A DNA stretch of 64,000 nucleotides from Calocera cornea HHB12733 (Eukaryota; Basidiomycota; Dacrymycetes; Dacrymycetales; Dacrymycetaceae). The notes under the pieces are model-generated. The model made no database searches, was not told where the DNA came from, and saw nothing but the letters and a program-made list of their open reading frames with translations. The stretch is taken from the NCBI GenBank assembly GCA_001632435.1, contig KV423941.1, positions 58,571 to 122,570 on the forward strand, in the 5' to 3' direction. Each line of letters starts with the position of its first letter. The first letter of the stretch is position 1. Below, piece by piece: positions 43,486 through 54,889 of this stretch. The position numbers and the translations under genes are program-made.

Positions 43486-44964
43486 ATGACACTTGCAGTT
43501 GTTGGACGCACGGATGAGCTCAAGTACATCATTACAGAGCGTCCGGATGAGACTACAACAGTACCAAGAGTGCGTAATATTGGCCGCCGTTTGATCTGAA
43601 TCCTGAGTGCCTTCAGATTTCAAAGAAACGAAGACGATCATCTCCGCCGGGTGGGCGAACATCTACGCCTCAACGGGAGCGTCGCTTGAACACGTCTGCG
43701 CTGTCTGATGGCGCTCATCCTGCAACAGGCCATGAACCCTACACTCAAGTCACATTACCGATCTACCCCGCCGATTACAGCGCTCCGAACAATCGCACAA
43801 TGCGCTCAGCGCCTCTGGCTGTACTTCGTCCTTGGATTATCTCTCCGCCTCCTAAGGATGACCATAAGGGCGAGAATCTTGCAAGCTATCACCCGGAAAT
43901 GCAGAAGGTACTGCGTCTAGCGAAGAAATACAATCGCATGTTCTATCTTCGTAACGAGCTGTATCCAACCGGCCGAGTCGAAACCACATTTGCGGAAGCT
44001 TCTAGGGATGCGGCAAACGAAGAGGCACGCTCGAATGACCCGGAGGCACCACAAATCGATTTTGATATTTATCCGGGGCAGAAGACACTGGTCGGTGATC
44101 AACAGTCCTTGTGATGACCGCCTGATCATGTCATCGGTAGATCAAACGAGTCGGTATCGCAACACGCAACATGCTCAAGACTAAAGCTCTTCAAGTAATT
44201 GAGTCAGAATATCCAGAAGCTGTTCAGCTAGCAAAGACTACAGCGGCCCTCCAGACGGCGTGGGCGAAGGAGACGCGGAAAAAGAGTAAGAAGGAGCTCG
44301 AGGTACAACTTGCAACAAGCAAGAAAGCATCACAAGAAGCGTTTGATAACTTGAGGAAAGACGCGCATTTTATCTATCGTGACTTCGATTGCCTGCGGGT
44401 GCGCATGCACTGTACCGTCTCGGCTCCATGGATATTCACAATTTCATCACAGAAGGATGCGGATTTCTCTTTGCCGTTCTGTCACTCTGGGATCTCGGAG
44501 CTGTCCGCGAAATTGGCAGCGTACATTCTGTCGGGTGAAGAAAACGATACTGCGGGATGCCCAGAGCTGTTCTCTTCGATCCCTCCTCGCTTGATTGCAG
44601 CAGCGGTAACCGGGGTGAGCATTTTCTGTTGCTCTGGTTTTATTTCCTAACCTTCTGCTGTTTCAGCTTAATCACGGATTCTCGTGCTATGAGTCCGGGC
44701 TCTTCGCCGTGAAACGATTCAAGGGCGTCGATCCAGAGAACCAGGGGACCTATGAAGATATTTGCAGGTGGTTGACTCGATATGAATCCGAGACACCCGA
44801 ACAATACAACATTATGATAGCAGCGGTGACGCGTGATTATGTGTATGTCTGTCCTCACGCGGCCTACTTGTTCTAACTTCGGCCACCGCAGTGCAAGATT
44901 CTCCCACCGCCCCGTTGGAGCTCCCTTCGACAGTGGCGCGCACAAGTTCAACCTGAAATTATGA
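43486..44964 (+). CDS. DUF6532-like protein A
   Basis: Exons 43486-43569, 43617-44090, 44141-44398, 44453-44614, 44667-44842, 44892-44964 give 408 aa. An N-terminal basic patch (ISKKRRRSS) could be a nuclear signal. The conserved region begins FDIYPGQKTLIKRVGIATRN and passes KDAHFIYRDFD to PFCHSGISELSAKLAAYILS, then IPPRLIAAAVTGLNHGFSCYESG and YEDICRWLTRYE. This order (signal helix, Y/F motif, HP-x-I helix, iP-x-x-IA-x-x-x-TaI helix, final helix) matches my recollection of the DUF6532 domain of Agaricomycete proteins of unknown function. Introns are 47-54 bp with standard donors. Part of a local group with 46623-49261 and 51902-53434. Confidence 0.65.
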
Positions 44965-45312
44965 TGCGATACGTAATTGCTCGCCCTGGCGTGATGCGCA
45001 GCCTCCCTCTTTGCTCAGGCTTATCTATGACCACCTATCACCGCATATCGGTTCTCCATTTCATGTCCTACTGCGGTACACGCGTCGTCGAATACAATGC
45101 ATGACCGTCTCAGAGATGTGATTGTCCAGCCCTAAAGACGCCTGCTATCATGAGCACATACAGGGACGATGTGAACACTGTGATTTAGTATCTACCCACG
45201 GGCAAGGTGAACAGCCTCCTTTGTTCTGAATACCCCATGCCTCTCTTTATTGCGTGTCAGTGCGGGATGATAACCGATACTGCACGGGTGACGTCTAGTA
45301 TATAAAGTAGCT
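44965..45312. other. Convergent 3' intergenic
   Basis: 348 bp between convergent genes; no feature. Confidence 0.4.
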
Positions 45313-45988
45313 CTACTGTACATGACGGGGACGTTCGACAACAGCGGTTCCCTTGGCGAGGCGGAGAATCGCAACAGCTGCTTCCACCTGGGCCTCAGTC
45401 AATATGTCACCCGACTTCATGTACTGGACCAAGGTGTCGGAGCTTCGAGAGGATGAGTTGAACTTTGCCGACGCTATCTGCACGCGACGCAGTTGCTTCT
45501 CGTCGAGGTGGAGCGGCTTCAGTGCAAGGGTCACATCGTACGACAGGGTAGGGCACTCTAATGTGGGCTCCGAGGTTGTTGATGCCTGAGATTCTTGCTT
45601 GAGTCGACCAACAATAGTATCAAAAATAAGACACAAGTGCTCTGCTTGATCCACGGCTTCTTCATTCTCTTCGATATCTTGACTGTACGAAGCAGACCAA
45701 GTACAAGATACTGCTGACGGGGGCGATTCGATGAAAAAGAAGGATCCTCCGTAGCATTTGTGCAAGATATCCAGCTACGCAGAGCAAGGGTTAGACAGCC
45801 GGATAATAAGTGGAAACTGATTTTACTTGAGCATGCAAGGATTTCATCGTCTCCATCCATAATACATTATTCGGGCTAGGAAGACCCGAGTTGAATGGCA
45901 AGCGTTGTGCCCTGTTGCTTTCCTCGGCTGTGACATCCACACAAGAGCACACCTCATGACGTCGGTTGATATCCCTTCCAAAGAGCAT
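45313..45988 (-). CDS. Hypothetical protein
   Basis: Exons 45988-45827 and 45774-45313 give 207 aa. Unrecognised. Helical segment IEENEEAVDQAEHLCLIFDT precedes a possible small domain (LALKPLHLDEKQLRRVQIAS) and a C-terminal helix LTEAQVEAAVAILRLAKGT. The donor GTAAAA is weak. The ATG at 45988 is the first in frame, although the frame stays open further upstream, so a 5' exon may be missing. Confidence 0.5.
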
Positions 45989-46622
45989 GCTGGTAGCTGT
46001 TGATGTTATGGTGACCACGCCTGGTCAACCAGATCAGTGTTACGCTTTGAAGGGACAAGATGCTTCTTCAACCTTTTTAATAAATTATAAACGACACACG
46101 GGCTTGAAGTGCACAAAACCTGACAGCTCAAGGATCGGTGTGTATCTCTAACCAGAAGTACTAAAGAGAGCTACGTACCTTGTCTGCCCTCTTGGTAGCC
46201 GTGCTGCGATCCCAGATCAAGGGAGGGCAAGGTACTGTACAGTTGCAGATTAAGCGGGACGCGGATGTATTCAGCCAGACTGCCCTAGACTTTCCCAGAC
46301 GCGATTTTGTTGAGAAGCCACTTTTGTCGCATCTATCCCTCCCACATTCTCCACCCTCCTGCCATTTTCATTATAGAAGTGGTGCCATCGGGAGCCGCTC
46401 ATTTGGGAGGTGGATTGTAGCTGAGCAAGAGCGCCCGTACACGTCCAGGTGCGTTAATCGAGACTGCTGTCACTGGATGAGCGGCTAAGCAAGCCCAGCT
46501 ATCCATTACGCCGTTCAAGGCATACCAATCTCATTCTCGTGACAGAAAGAGCACAGACATGAGAGGTCTGAGGCACTCGATAGCCCGTACCCATCAAGTG
46601 AAGGAAAGGACAACGGTCGAAC
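45989..46622. other. Divergent intergenic region
   Basis: 634 bp upstream of both the minus-strand hypothetical gene and DUF6532-like gene B. May hold an unassigned 5' exon of the minus-strand gene. AT-rich stretch near 46074-46090. Confidence 0.35.
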
Positions 46623-49261
46623 ATGCCCAGATGGGGGCATCCCGCGGAGGTCCAGCCTCGAGTCCAAAGGCGGGGAGAGAAGGTAGGCGGTGATGCCTCA
46701 TCTCTCGGACTCTCAGCTGATATCAGCATGGCAGGTCGAGGGAGGTCTAGAACAGATGTAGGAGGCGGGTCCATCCAGATCCAACAGAGTGAAACGGATC
46801 CAGGTGTGCATGAACCGCTTGAGACAATGATCGATTATGACACATCCCAGAGTACATCCTCTTTGGAGACTCTACTAGCTCGGTAGTCCTTCAAGAGGAT
46901 GCGAATCCCGTCAGGATACCGAACAGCAAGAAGGGTCCCAGCGATAGTCCACATCACCCACGGATCCGATCCCCAGGCTCCGACCGGGTGCGGCAGCCGA
47001 GGAATGTGCATTGGCACAATGACAATCTCTACGAAGAAGCGGACCCAGTGCCAGCAACACAGCGTCTAAGGAATAGCTTGAAGATTCCTTCCCGCAAGAA
47101 TGATGATAACGAAGCTAGCGAGATGGATATCACACCGGATGACTACGCGGATTACACGGATGTTACCGAGTTGCTTGACCGCCGTGAGACTCAGGTTCCG
47201 CCGGACCGCGTGCCCGGGACACTGAATCGTCCGATCACACGGCGTGACCATCGAACCGGTGAGCGGCACGATCATATCTTTCTTCTACTCTCATTCAGAG
47301 GAATGTCTACATAGGAGGGCTCCAGACATCATCAAGGAATGCACGGAAGCCGGACGAGCGTGGCCATAGACGGCAAGGCATTGCGGCAACAGACGAGTTC
47401 CATGCCATTCAGGTGCGTTTCTCAAGCCCATTCACGGCATTCCACAACATTGCTCAGCTGTTTCATATCAGTTCAAGGTGCTTGCGCCCGAACCAATAGC
47501 TCTGTCATCCAGTGCAAACAAACGCCATATACCAAAAGGAAATGCAGCGTCCCGCGCGATGTTAAACCTGAAGGCTTCCGCTAAGCATTGTCGTATGGGA
47601 GATCTCTCTCCCACCTCGAAATCTTTGTCTGCTCGCTCCAATAAGCTATATCGAGTGATGCTCGCAAACTCGGATGCCTTTCCAGATAGCTTCAAGGCAC
47701 CCCAATGGGCACGCAAATCATTCAAGACCGCTTGCGTTGACCTGGGCGTCGAGAGCCAGTATTACAAGAGTCGTTATTTGGCGGAGTCACGATATGCTCA
47801 CCAAATCCAGGATATTGTACGCTATTTCCAAGCTGGTATGCTCAGCATATTGATGATTACTCAAATATCTAGGTCCTCCAACGAGAAGCCCAGCTGAGGG
47901 GCGAAGTGAAGACTGTTGCAGCAGAGCTCCTACTCGAACATTACAAGCTGCCCTTATCGCGCGGGCCAGAAGCAATTGGCGATACCATCGAGGAATTGAT
48001 CACGGACTCCCTGTTCGTATATGCAGATCATTGGGTAGGATTCCCCGGCAGTACGTTGGTCCTCAGCTGACCACTGATTGACAGAGTGCCAGCCCCAAAA
48101 AAATCTTTGAACACCCGATGATACAGGCCGTGTATACGACCGCATTCTTCAAGGATCGCCGAAGTGATGGAGTAGTATTCCAGAGAGTCTTTGCTGAGGG
48201 GAAGCGCCCACTGCTCGCTCTAATCGTGACATCTGTCAGTGATATCGTCCTTGCATCAGAAGTTTGTTGAGCACATCTCATAGATCCACTGCGCCCTTGA
48301 GCAGTGGGCGAGTGGCGAGAAGAGAAGCGGCATCGCACACAAGTTCACCGCACACATCTGGAAGTCAATCTATGAAGAGCACCTGGAGAACATCACGGAA
48401 TTTGCCGTTGCCTTTCCAAACAGATACCGACGAATCATGCATGACCTGTTCACCAATGCTATGTGCGACCTTGCACTCCCACCCAAATCAGCGTGCTCAT
48501 ACTCTCTTAGGGCAGCAAGTGGTGCGATCTCGAAACCCGATAGGAAGCGATCGCAATATGCGAAATCTCTTATCGCGAGACTCCAAGACGATAGTTTGGC
48601 ACACGACGAAGCCCACATGCCTCACGCGGGAGTGGAAGTGGCAACAGAGCAGGCACCCCCTGAAGGCCCTGAGCTCGAGGACCAGCATCAGCATGGCGTC
48701 TACGACAATGAGAAAACGGTCTCCGATGTATTCTGGGGAGGAGGCGCCGGCTGGCAAAACTCGGAGGATAATTCGATTTCCGAAGATGACAATCACATCA
48801 CGGGTTTGACCGTCCGCAGCAGTTCCCAGCAGGACGACACTTCGTTCGAGAGAGTGGGTTCCGCGTTGTTCCCCCCATCGACGATATCTCCGGATCGCCT
48901 GATCTTGGACTCGAGAGTCGACCCAAACACGATACCTAACTTTTCAAGGCACTCATCAGCGTCCAGGGCGTCGACACTTCCACCACTCTCCGATCTTCTG
49001 CAGACCCAGGATGCAGAAAGATCCACCTCCATCACAGGTTCTCGACGTCCAGGAGTCTGGGCCCAGAGAGTTCATCGCCTTCCCTCGCTGGAAGTCAGTA
49101 GCCTGGCCGGAGAACTGACAACAAACGGGATGTATCAGCACTCGCCGTCGCGAATTGGATCGGCAAACGTGGCATCGGTCCCGATATCCCCCAGTCCGCG
49201 CACTCGGACTCTTCCGAGAAACGGCAAGTCTCCTTTCACTTGCCGGAGAGTCCTCCGCTAA
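46623..49261 (+). CDS. DUF6532-like protein B with long disordered tails
   Basis: Exons 46623-46803, 46851-47258, 47315-47412, 47472-47816, 47873-48034, 48085-48234, 48284-49261 give 773 aa; an alternative start is ATG 46728. Residues ~1-230 are polar and disordered. The domain runs from YRVMLANSDAFPDSFKAPQW through REAQLRGEVKTVAAELLLEH, then FEHPMIQAVYTTAFFKDRRS, LLALIVTSIHCALEQWASGE and HIWKSIYEEHLENITEFAVA, all hallmarks of DUF6532-type proteins. The last ~270 aa are Ser/Pro/Thr/Asp-rich. A 1.1 kb open frame of the same composition begins 24 bp after the stop, so the 3' end may be mis-modelled. Function unknown. Confidence 0.72.
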
Positions 49262-49285
49262 ACGGGATATATAGCTCTAGATGAT

Positions 49286-50431
49286 ATGACGGCTGATAGA
49301 GGTGTCTTGAGACTACCTCGACTGTCCGGTGACCCAGCTCCTGAAGACTTCGCCTTAAACCCGATTTCGACTTGTGTATCCGAACGACCTTCGTCCCAGT
49401 CTATGCCGCGCAATCAAAGCTCGAATGAGCCTATCGGTACGCTTCAGTCAACGGAAATCAAGAAGATCAACTTTGAAGGGACAACCGCCGCAAATGGGAC
49501 AATTGTGCGGAGCCACACGGACATGCCCACGAAGTCCCCAGAAAAAAAACGTCAGCCGAGACCTCGTCGAGTGGGCCCAATCCCCCGCGGAACTGTTGGG
49601 GACGAGCCTGCCGTTCTTTCAGCTCCGATCGCTGCTAGCGCTGCATCAGGCAAATTGAACATCCCCAACGCCTCTGATCACGACTTCCAGCCCCTTATGG
49701 CGTCCACTCCCGCATTCACGCGAGGAATACTGCCTCTCAATGCATCGGACTATGCTGTACTGGACAACATTTCCCAGTCATCACCTTCGCACTACATGAT
49801 CGAACAGACGAGCTTCCCACGCCTCCACCACGTACTGGAGGCGCCGACAGTTATAGAAGCCGTAGTAACGCCTAAGATGCAATCGCCGCTCTTGGCCGCT
49901 CATCCTCAGTCTCTGGACGATGTAGCGAACCGCAAAGGTAGCTCATATACGGTTGAATTGGTGGCTGAACCAAGCAGGAACGCGCCATCTTCCACCGAGC
50001 CTGCTCCAATGGCTCCAGCTCCAATTCCCGGGACAACGCGCGCTGCGCTCGGTCAGCTATGCAAGGAAGGCGCTGGTACTGGTCCCTCAGCCGATGGCCT
50101 CGTGGACTACCGCGATGCCGATAGATTGTCAGAGCGACATTGTTCCGAACTGGGCGTCACACCCGACGAAAAAAATGCGACGGACTTGCAGGGAGAGATC
50201 TCTCTCCCTCAGCAACAGCAGCCCTGCCTCCCGAGTCTTGCCTTGATCGTTCCAGCAATGAGCATGCAGAACCGCTCCAGTGAAGGTCCGAATCAGCCTA
50301 ATGATCTCGATGTTCTGGTCGAGACGCAACGGCGAGAGCTCCCGAAGCGGATTCGGAAAAAGCCCATTCGACTGGAACCAGAGCTTCCTCGTTCCATCCG
50401 ACGAAAGCGCGTCCCGACGCGGAGAGCCTGA
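49286..50431 (+). CDS. Disordered protein or 3' continuation of DUF6532-like gene B
   Basis: 381-aa intronless frame, starting MTADRGVLRLPRLSGDPAPE, with low-complexity Ser/Pro/Ala composition and a very basic end (RELPKRIRKKPIRLEPELPR). No domain recognised. The frame opens 24 bp after the upstream stop, and GATATATAG just before the ATG could be either a TATA box or the end of an intron (acceptor CTCTAG at 49275-49280). I could not find a donor of the right phase with a good consensus. Either a separate gene or a tail exon. Confidence 0.4.
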   Translation: MTADRGVLRLPRLSGDPAPEDFALNPISTCVSERPSSQSMPRNQSSNEPIGTLQSTEIKKINFEGTTAANGTIVRSHTDMPTKSPEKKRQPRPRRVGPIPRGTVGDEPAVLSAPIAASAASGKLNIPNASDHDFQPLMASTPAFTRGILPLNASDYAVLDNISQSSPSHYMIEQTSFPRLHHVLEAPTVIEAVVTPKMQSPLLAAHPQSLDDVANRKGSSYTVELVAEPSRNAPSSTEPAPMAPAPIPGTTRAALGQLCKEGAGTGPSADGLVDYRDADRLSERHCSELGVTPDEKNATDLQGEISLPQQQQPCLPSLALIVPAMSMQNRSSEGPNQPNDLDVLVETQRRELPKRIRKKPIRLEPELPRSIRRKRVPTRRA

Positions 50432-50939
50432 CAAGGTGGCTGTTAACTTTCAGCTATTCACGATCGCTGCTCTTCTGTATATCCACCCGTCTGTACATGA
50501 AAAGATCATTGCCATCCGTTTTGATCAATTGAATCAAGGCTATGCTAGCAGTCTGATGAGGTGCCTTCCCGTATCGTTATATTTCTAGACCACAAGAAGG
50601 AAAGGGAAGGGAAGGGGAGTATTGTAGGAAGGCGACGGCAGGCGATAAGACAACGGGAGCTCGTGACACTGGATATCGAGCAGTGAAGTGAAAGAAAGGC
50701 ACAGACTGAGCCGCAGGAATGATGTTGAAGAATGGGCGGGTACCAGTGTGCCTACAAGACTACAAGCGCCTCGACGGGATTGTAACGCTGAGTCTCGAGC
50801 GCTAACTATCAGTCCTTGAAGCTGCGTTGGCTCTCCAATTCTATCCAGAGTTCTCCGACTAGGTGCTGGAGAGGGATTGCTTGATTCTGGGCAGAGCACA
50901 GGAGATGACGCTGCATCCGTGCCCGCTCGATATTCCGAA
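50432..50939. other. Intergenic region left of the minisatellite
   Basis: No coding segment or other feature recognised. Confidence 0.4.
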
Positions 50940-51600
50940 ACTCGATACGAATGTGTGAATCTATCTCGTCGGTACTGTTGTGGTCGGACCTCGGAGGTCT
51001 CGAGTGCGAATGTGTGAATCTAGTATGTCGTCGATACCGTGAATGTGTGATTCTGGCGCAACAGGGCGGAATCGACGGAGCGTGTTAGATATATCGCNNN
51101 NNNNNNNNNNNNNNNNNNNNNNNNNNNNNNNNNNNNNNNNNNNNNNNNNNNNNNNNNNNNNNNNNNNNNNNNNNNNNNNNNNNNNNNNNNNNNNNNNNNN
51201 NNNNNNNNNNNNNNNNNNNNNNNNNNNNNNNNNNNNNNNNNNNNNNNNNNNNNNNNNNNNNNNNNNNNNNNNNNNNNNNNNNNNNNNNNNNNNNNNNNNN
51301 NNNNNNNNNNNNNNNNNNNNNNNNNNNNNNNNNNNNNNNNNNNNNNNNNNNNNNNNNNNNNNNNNNNNNNNNNNNNNNNNNNNNNNNNNNNNNNNNNNNN
51401 NNNNNNNNNNNNNNNNNNNNNNNNNNNNNNNNNNNNNNNNNNNNNNNCGTCGATACCGTGAATGCGTGATTCTGGCGCAACGGGGCGGAATCGACGGAGC
51501 GTGTTAGATATCGCCGTTCAGCCTTGGCCGGACCTCGGAGGTGTCGAGTGCGAATGTGTGAATCTAGTATGTCATCGGTACTGCCAATGAGTGATTCTGA
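50940..51600. repeat. ~125 bp tandem repeat flanking the assembly gap
   Basis: A unit starting CGTCGATACCGTGAATG occurs at 51029 and again at 51448. The right copy runs to 51572, where the next, diverged copy starts (CATCGGTACTGCCAATGAG), giving a 125 bp period. Sub-motif GAATGTGTGAATCTA recurs in each unit. Partial copies extend left to about 50945. The array spans the run of N. Confidence 0.8.
51098..51447. other. Assembly gap (350 N)
   Basis: A run of 350 undetermined bases inside the tandem repeat; true length unknown. Confidence 1.
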
Positions 51601-51901
51601 CACCACCGGTCAAATAGAGGTATCCATCAAAGACATCTGCACAAGTAACATCAATGGGTTATCGAACCAGACACATGCATTACTAGTACGGCTATTTGAG
51701 TCGGAACTGTGATACACAGATATGTAGCTCATATCTGCATACAGTACATGATAGTTACAAAGACCATACTTGTAAAAAACTACATCAGTGCAACCCAGCC
51801 CTCCCAACGTATCGTCAGCTTACGCGGCTTCTTTGAGTTGATCGTACGATTCTTTGGACGAAGTCCGTAACGGCGACTAGGAAGGGGTTAATGAAGTGTT
51901 T

Positions 51902-53434
51902 TCAGAACACTGAGTGCACGCACAAACACTCTGCGCCAATAGAGTTCAGCATCCTCTCAAAGCTCCACGGGTCTTGCTCGTCCAGATTGTCCAACGCTAG
52001 AAGAAAACCGTCATATATGCTCTTAACTTGGTCCATATCTTTCTCGAAGTCTTTTTTAACATATTTTCCAGTGCCAGAGCAACTGAGAACATGATCAATC
52101 TATTTCCTCTTCAGTACTGAGCGGTCGTCTTCCAAATCTAATACTCACGGCCCAGCATGAAAGGGCAATCAGCGGCAGAGGAGGGCGCGTATAGTCTTGC
52201 GCAAACTTCGACGCCACACCTCCAGGCTTATAAGCAATACCGGCGATGACTTCCATAACGAGTTTAGATTGAAAAGGACGGGTTAGCCGCTGTGTGCCCT
52301 ATAGTCCAACATCATGAGAACATGTACAGGCTTCGACATAGGCACACGCACGTTGAGGGGATTGAAGTCGCGATAGATGAAGCTGGCGTTACTTAGGGCC
52401 AGATCAAGGCCTTCCTTAAACAGTCGCTGCTCCAAAGCTTTCGCCTGTAGATCTTCCCCCTCGTACTTGCAATCCATTAAGTCGAAGAGCATTGCCCAGA
52501 CTTGATGCACGGCTGTTTCTGCTTGTTCCAGCGCACGCTTCGGCACTTCCATCACATGCCTACGTAACTGATAGATGGAGCCGTCACTTCATTCCTTATA
52601 TTGCGGAAGAAAGCTAGGTACTAACCAGAAGTTCTTCGCCGGGATAGCGTTCGAGGTCGAGCATGGTACAGCGGATGCCGTGCTTTGCTGTCGAATGAGC
52701 ATTTGCAAAGCTGACAGCTTCTTCCACAATATCATCCATCAGATAGACATCGGGAAATGCATTTGTGATAAGCATAGAGTTCATGAGACGATCACAGGAT
52801 AGCTTCAGCTCTTCTTGTACAGCCGGGATGTATGCCGCAAATTCGTAGAAGGGATGTAAGACAGGCTGAACCAGGTGGTCTACACCGTGGATGTGAGCTG
52901 TCTCCGGCCTTATCGTTGTCTCGTCGCGCTTCCGCTTCCGGTTGATCTTTGCATCGCGCGACAGGACACCTTCCGTATTCGACAACCCGCTCTGGACAAG
53001 CCGCTTCTCTCCCCCTTTCGCGGAGGGACCATCGACCGAGCTCGTGCGAGGTGCAGTACGATGATGAATAGTCGAAGATCGGGATGGGGATGCAGTAACC
53101 TGCTGCTCTTTGTGAGCCGAATGCATTGTAGATATGAGGGTAAAGTGCAGATATGCGCCTGACTCACCTGCGGAGGTACCATACTTGCAGCTCTCGCCCT
53201 CTCCTTTGCCTTTCCAGACACCGCTAGCTCCTTCCCCTTCCCGCCTATCGTCATCTCTCCAGAATCCGCTCCGGCAATCTAGTAGAGCAAGCACACGGAG
53301 GTGAGTAGATGACAGGCATCACGACATCGACTTACCTCGCCCGTCACCAGCCCGCTCCTTGTAACAGTCTCTTTAAGCGCGATATCGGACTTCGGCTTCA
53401 TATCCCTCTCCATTAACGTGTCTTCATCAATCAT
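51902..53434 (-). CDS. DUF6532-like protein C
   Basis: Exons 53434-53336, 53278-53168, 53099-52626, 52567-52352, 52298-52149, 52099-51902 give 415 aa; 5' exons may continue upstream. An N-terminal basic, disordered part (GGKGKELAVSGKAKERARAA, KINRKRKRDE) precedes the domain: LMNSMLITNAFPDVYLMDDI, MEVPKRALEQAETAVHQVWA, ASFIYRDFNPLN, FQSKLVMEVIAGIAY, PPLPLIALSCWAIDHVLSCS and a last helix DFEKDMDQVKSIYDGFLLAL. FIYRDF is shared with protein A (KDAHFIYRDFD), and NAFPD with protein B (SDAFPD). All junction phases are consistent. Function unknown; inverted relative to A and B. Confidence 0.68.
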
Positions 53435-54027
53435 CTTTCTAGCAGCGATCGTGGAGATCTGGTAGAGCAAGCGGAGTGACGTTAGCAGGCGGTATCGTCC
53501 AGAAGATCGAAATCACATCGGCATCCAGGCTCTTCGGCAAGGTACCAGTAGACAGTATTCCATTCGTTTGTCGAGTGGCTCTCTTCACCGAATCGAAGTG
53601 CCTCGACAGCTGTTTCAAATCAGCACTGAAGCAGGAGCTGCGCTTGTGAAGACGGCTTACCATATCTAGGTGTGAACGTAGGTACTAAGCTGTGACAATC
53701 GGTGCGGCGCGTCTCCAGAGTTCGAACCCGCGGACTAAATACTAGTCCCTTCCACCGCCGACGTCGCACCGCGCGTTCCTCGTCCCTGTACTTTTCTGTC
53801 ATTCACCTGACGAGGTCTGAGTTACCATCGTCAGCGCTCAAAAAGTGCGTTTTCTCATCCATACCTGGTAATTTGCTAATGGTATCAGCAGGATTCAGCT
53901 GGCGTACCATCAACACCACCGGTTCAGCATATTCGAAACCTCGAGAAAGCCCAAGTGAATCCGCCACCGACGACACAAGAGCACGGTTGCTGCGCTGAAC
54001 GAACCACCCCGCAGCATGGCTTTTCAT
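53435..54027 (-). other. Unresolved minus-strand exons upstream of DUF6532-like C
   Basis: A start MKSHAAGWFVQRSNRALVSS at 54027 can be spliced (GTGAAT donor) to SPRVRTLETRRTDCHSLVPT and then (GTAAGC donor) to AVEALRFGEESHSTNEWNTV, ending at a TAA near 53508. A branch-like CTAAC and a CTACCAG acceptor just beyond lead into the frame of protein C (ISTIAARKMIDED). It may be a separate ~140-aa gene or the 5' part of gene C. No family recognised. Confidence 0.35.
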
Positions 54028-54889
54028 GAGTTATTCAAGAGATACATTAGCATATCCTCCGTAAAGGTTAGCCTTCCTGTCCGTATACTCTCACATTCGC
54101 TCCTAACTGCTGTCCGTAGGACATGCGGCGAGAGCTTCAAGCGATGCTGAATAACACGCGCTTCGTTGACGATGTCTGGAAGCAACTCTTCAACGGGTTG
54201 ATTGCACATGCCTTAACTGCCCACGATGCGTATGTATGCTCAGTATGCATGCTGTATCAGACTCTGAACTGTCAAAGCGATCAGCCCGTGCCCTTTTACA
54301 ATCCGATGCCCCAGGTGAACTGCCCCCATGGTCTTGTTATCCCAGGGAAGCCGGGCGAGCGTCTCTTTTTCGTTCACATCGACATAGAAGGAGAGCTCCA
54401 TGTCATTGCGGACTGCTGTAATGCTATATGTGGGAGCTACTATCTCGTGTCGCGTACCGAACTGATAGAAGAATAGTGCAGATGTTGCGCCATGCTATGG
54501 GAGCCAGCGACGACGTTGACGACACACGTGCGACGCTCGTTACAGCTTATCGGTGGTTTGCGCTACTATACGGTGACTCAAACATCCCCATCGTGCTCTC
54601 AGCGGTTTCTGTCTCTGGCTTGTCCTCTTCATACCCACGCAGCGAGGTCGTGGAGAAGCTGGCTGGCTGCACTACTCCTGGCAGTTGGAAGATCGAAGGC
54701 TGTTACAAAAATGCTGTTCAGGAGGTGCACCAGCGGGCTATTTTGGCGTTGCTGGCAACGGAGAGCGCAAATGAGCTGCTGGAATTTGAGGCGCTCGCAC
54801 TGTCTAGGGGTAAGATCGACGACGAACTTGTCAAATCGTCCCAAGCCAGAACAGGCAACTGTGCAGAACGAGCGGTAATCCACTGGTAG
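54016..54889 (+). CDS. Hypothetical multi-exon protein with GNCAE motif
   Basis: Model: 54016-54066, 54120-54229, 54278-54429, 54477-54889. Helical N-terminus MRRELQAMLNNTRFVDDVWK; central FFVHIDIEGELHVIADCCNA; then LQMLRHAMGASDDVDDTRAT, AYRWFALLYGDSN and a C-terminal SSQARTGNCAE. The GNCAE tetrad-like motif is reminiscent of the first zinc site of fungal deaminase-like proteins, but a second C-x-x-C site is not clearly placed. Additional exons could continue to about 55363 (frames ending IQFDDASGWHRVRTW and beyond). The first exon overlaps head-on with the minus-strand ATG at 54027, so the start may instead be ATG 54123. Confidence 0.4.

Noticed and set aside
43686..44114. Start of DUF6532-like A at 43686
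   Set aside because: That codon is TTG; the frame extends upstream through a clean intron to an ATG at 43486.
45791..46018. Start of the minus-strand hypothetical gene at 46018
   Set aside because: That codon is GTG; the first ATG in frame is at 45988, though the frame remains open upstream.
53700..53740. tRNA-like T-loop (GTTCGAA) sequence
   Set aside because: Flanking bases do not form T, anticodon or acceptor stems on either strand.
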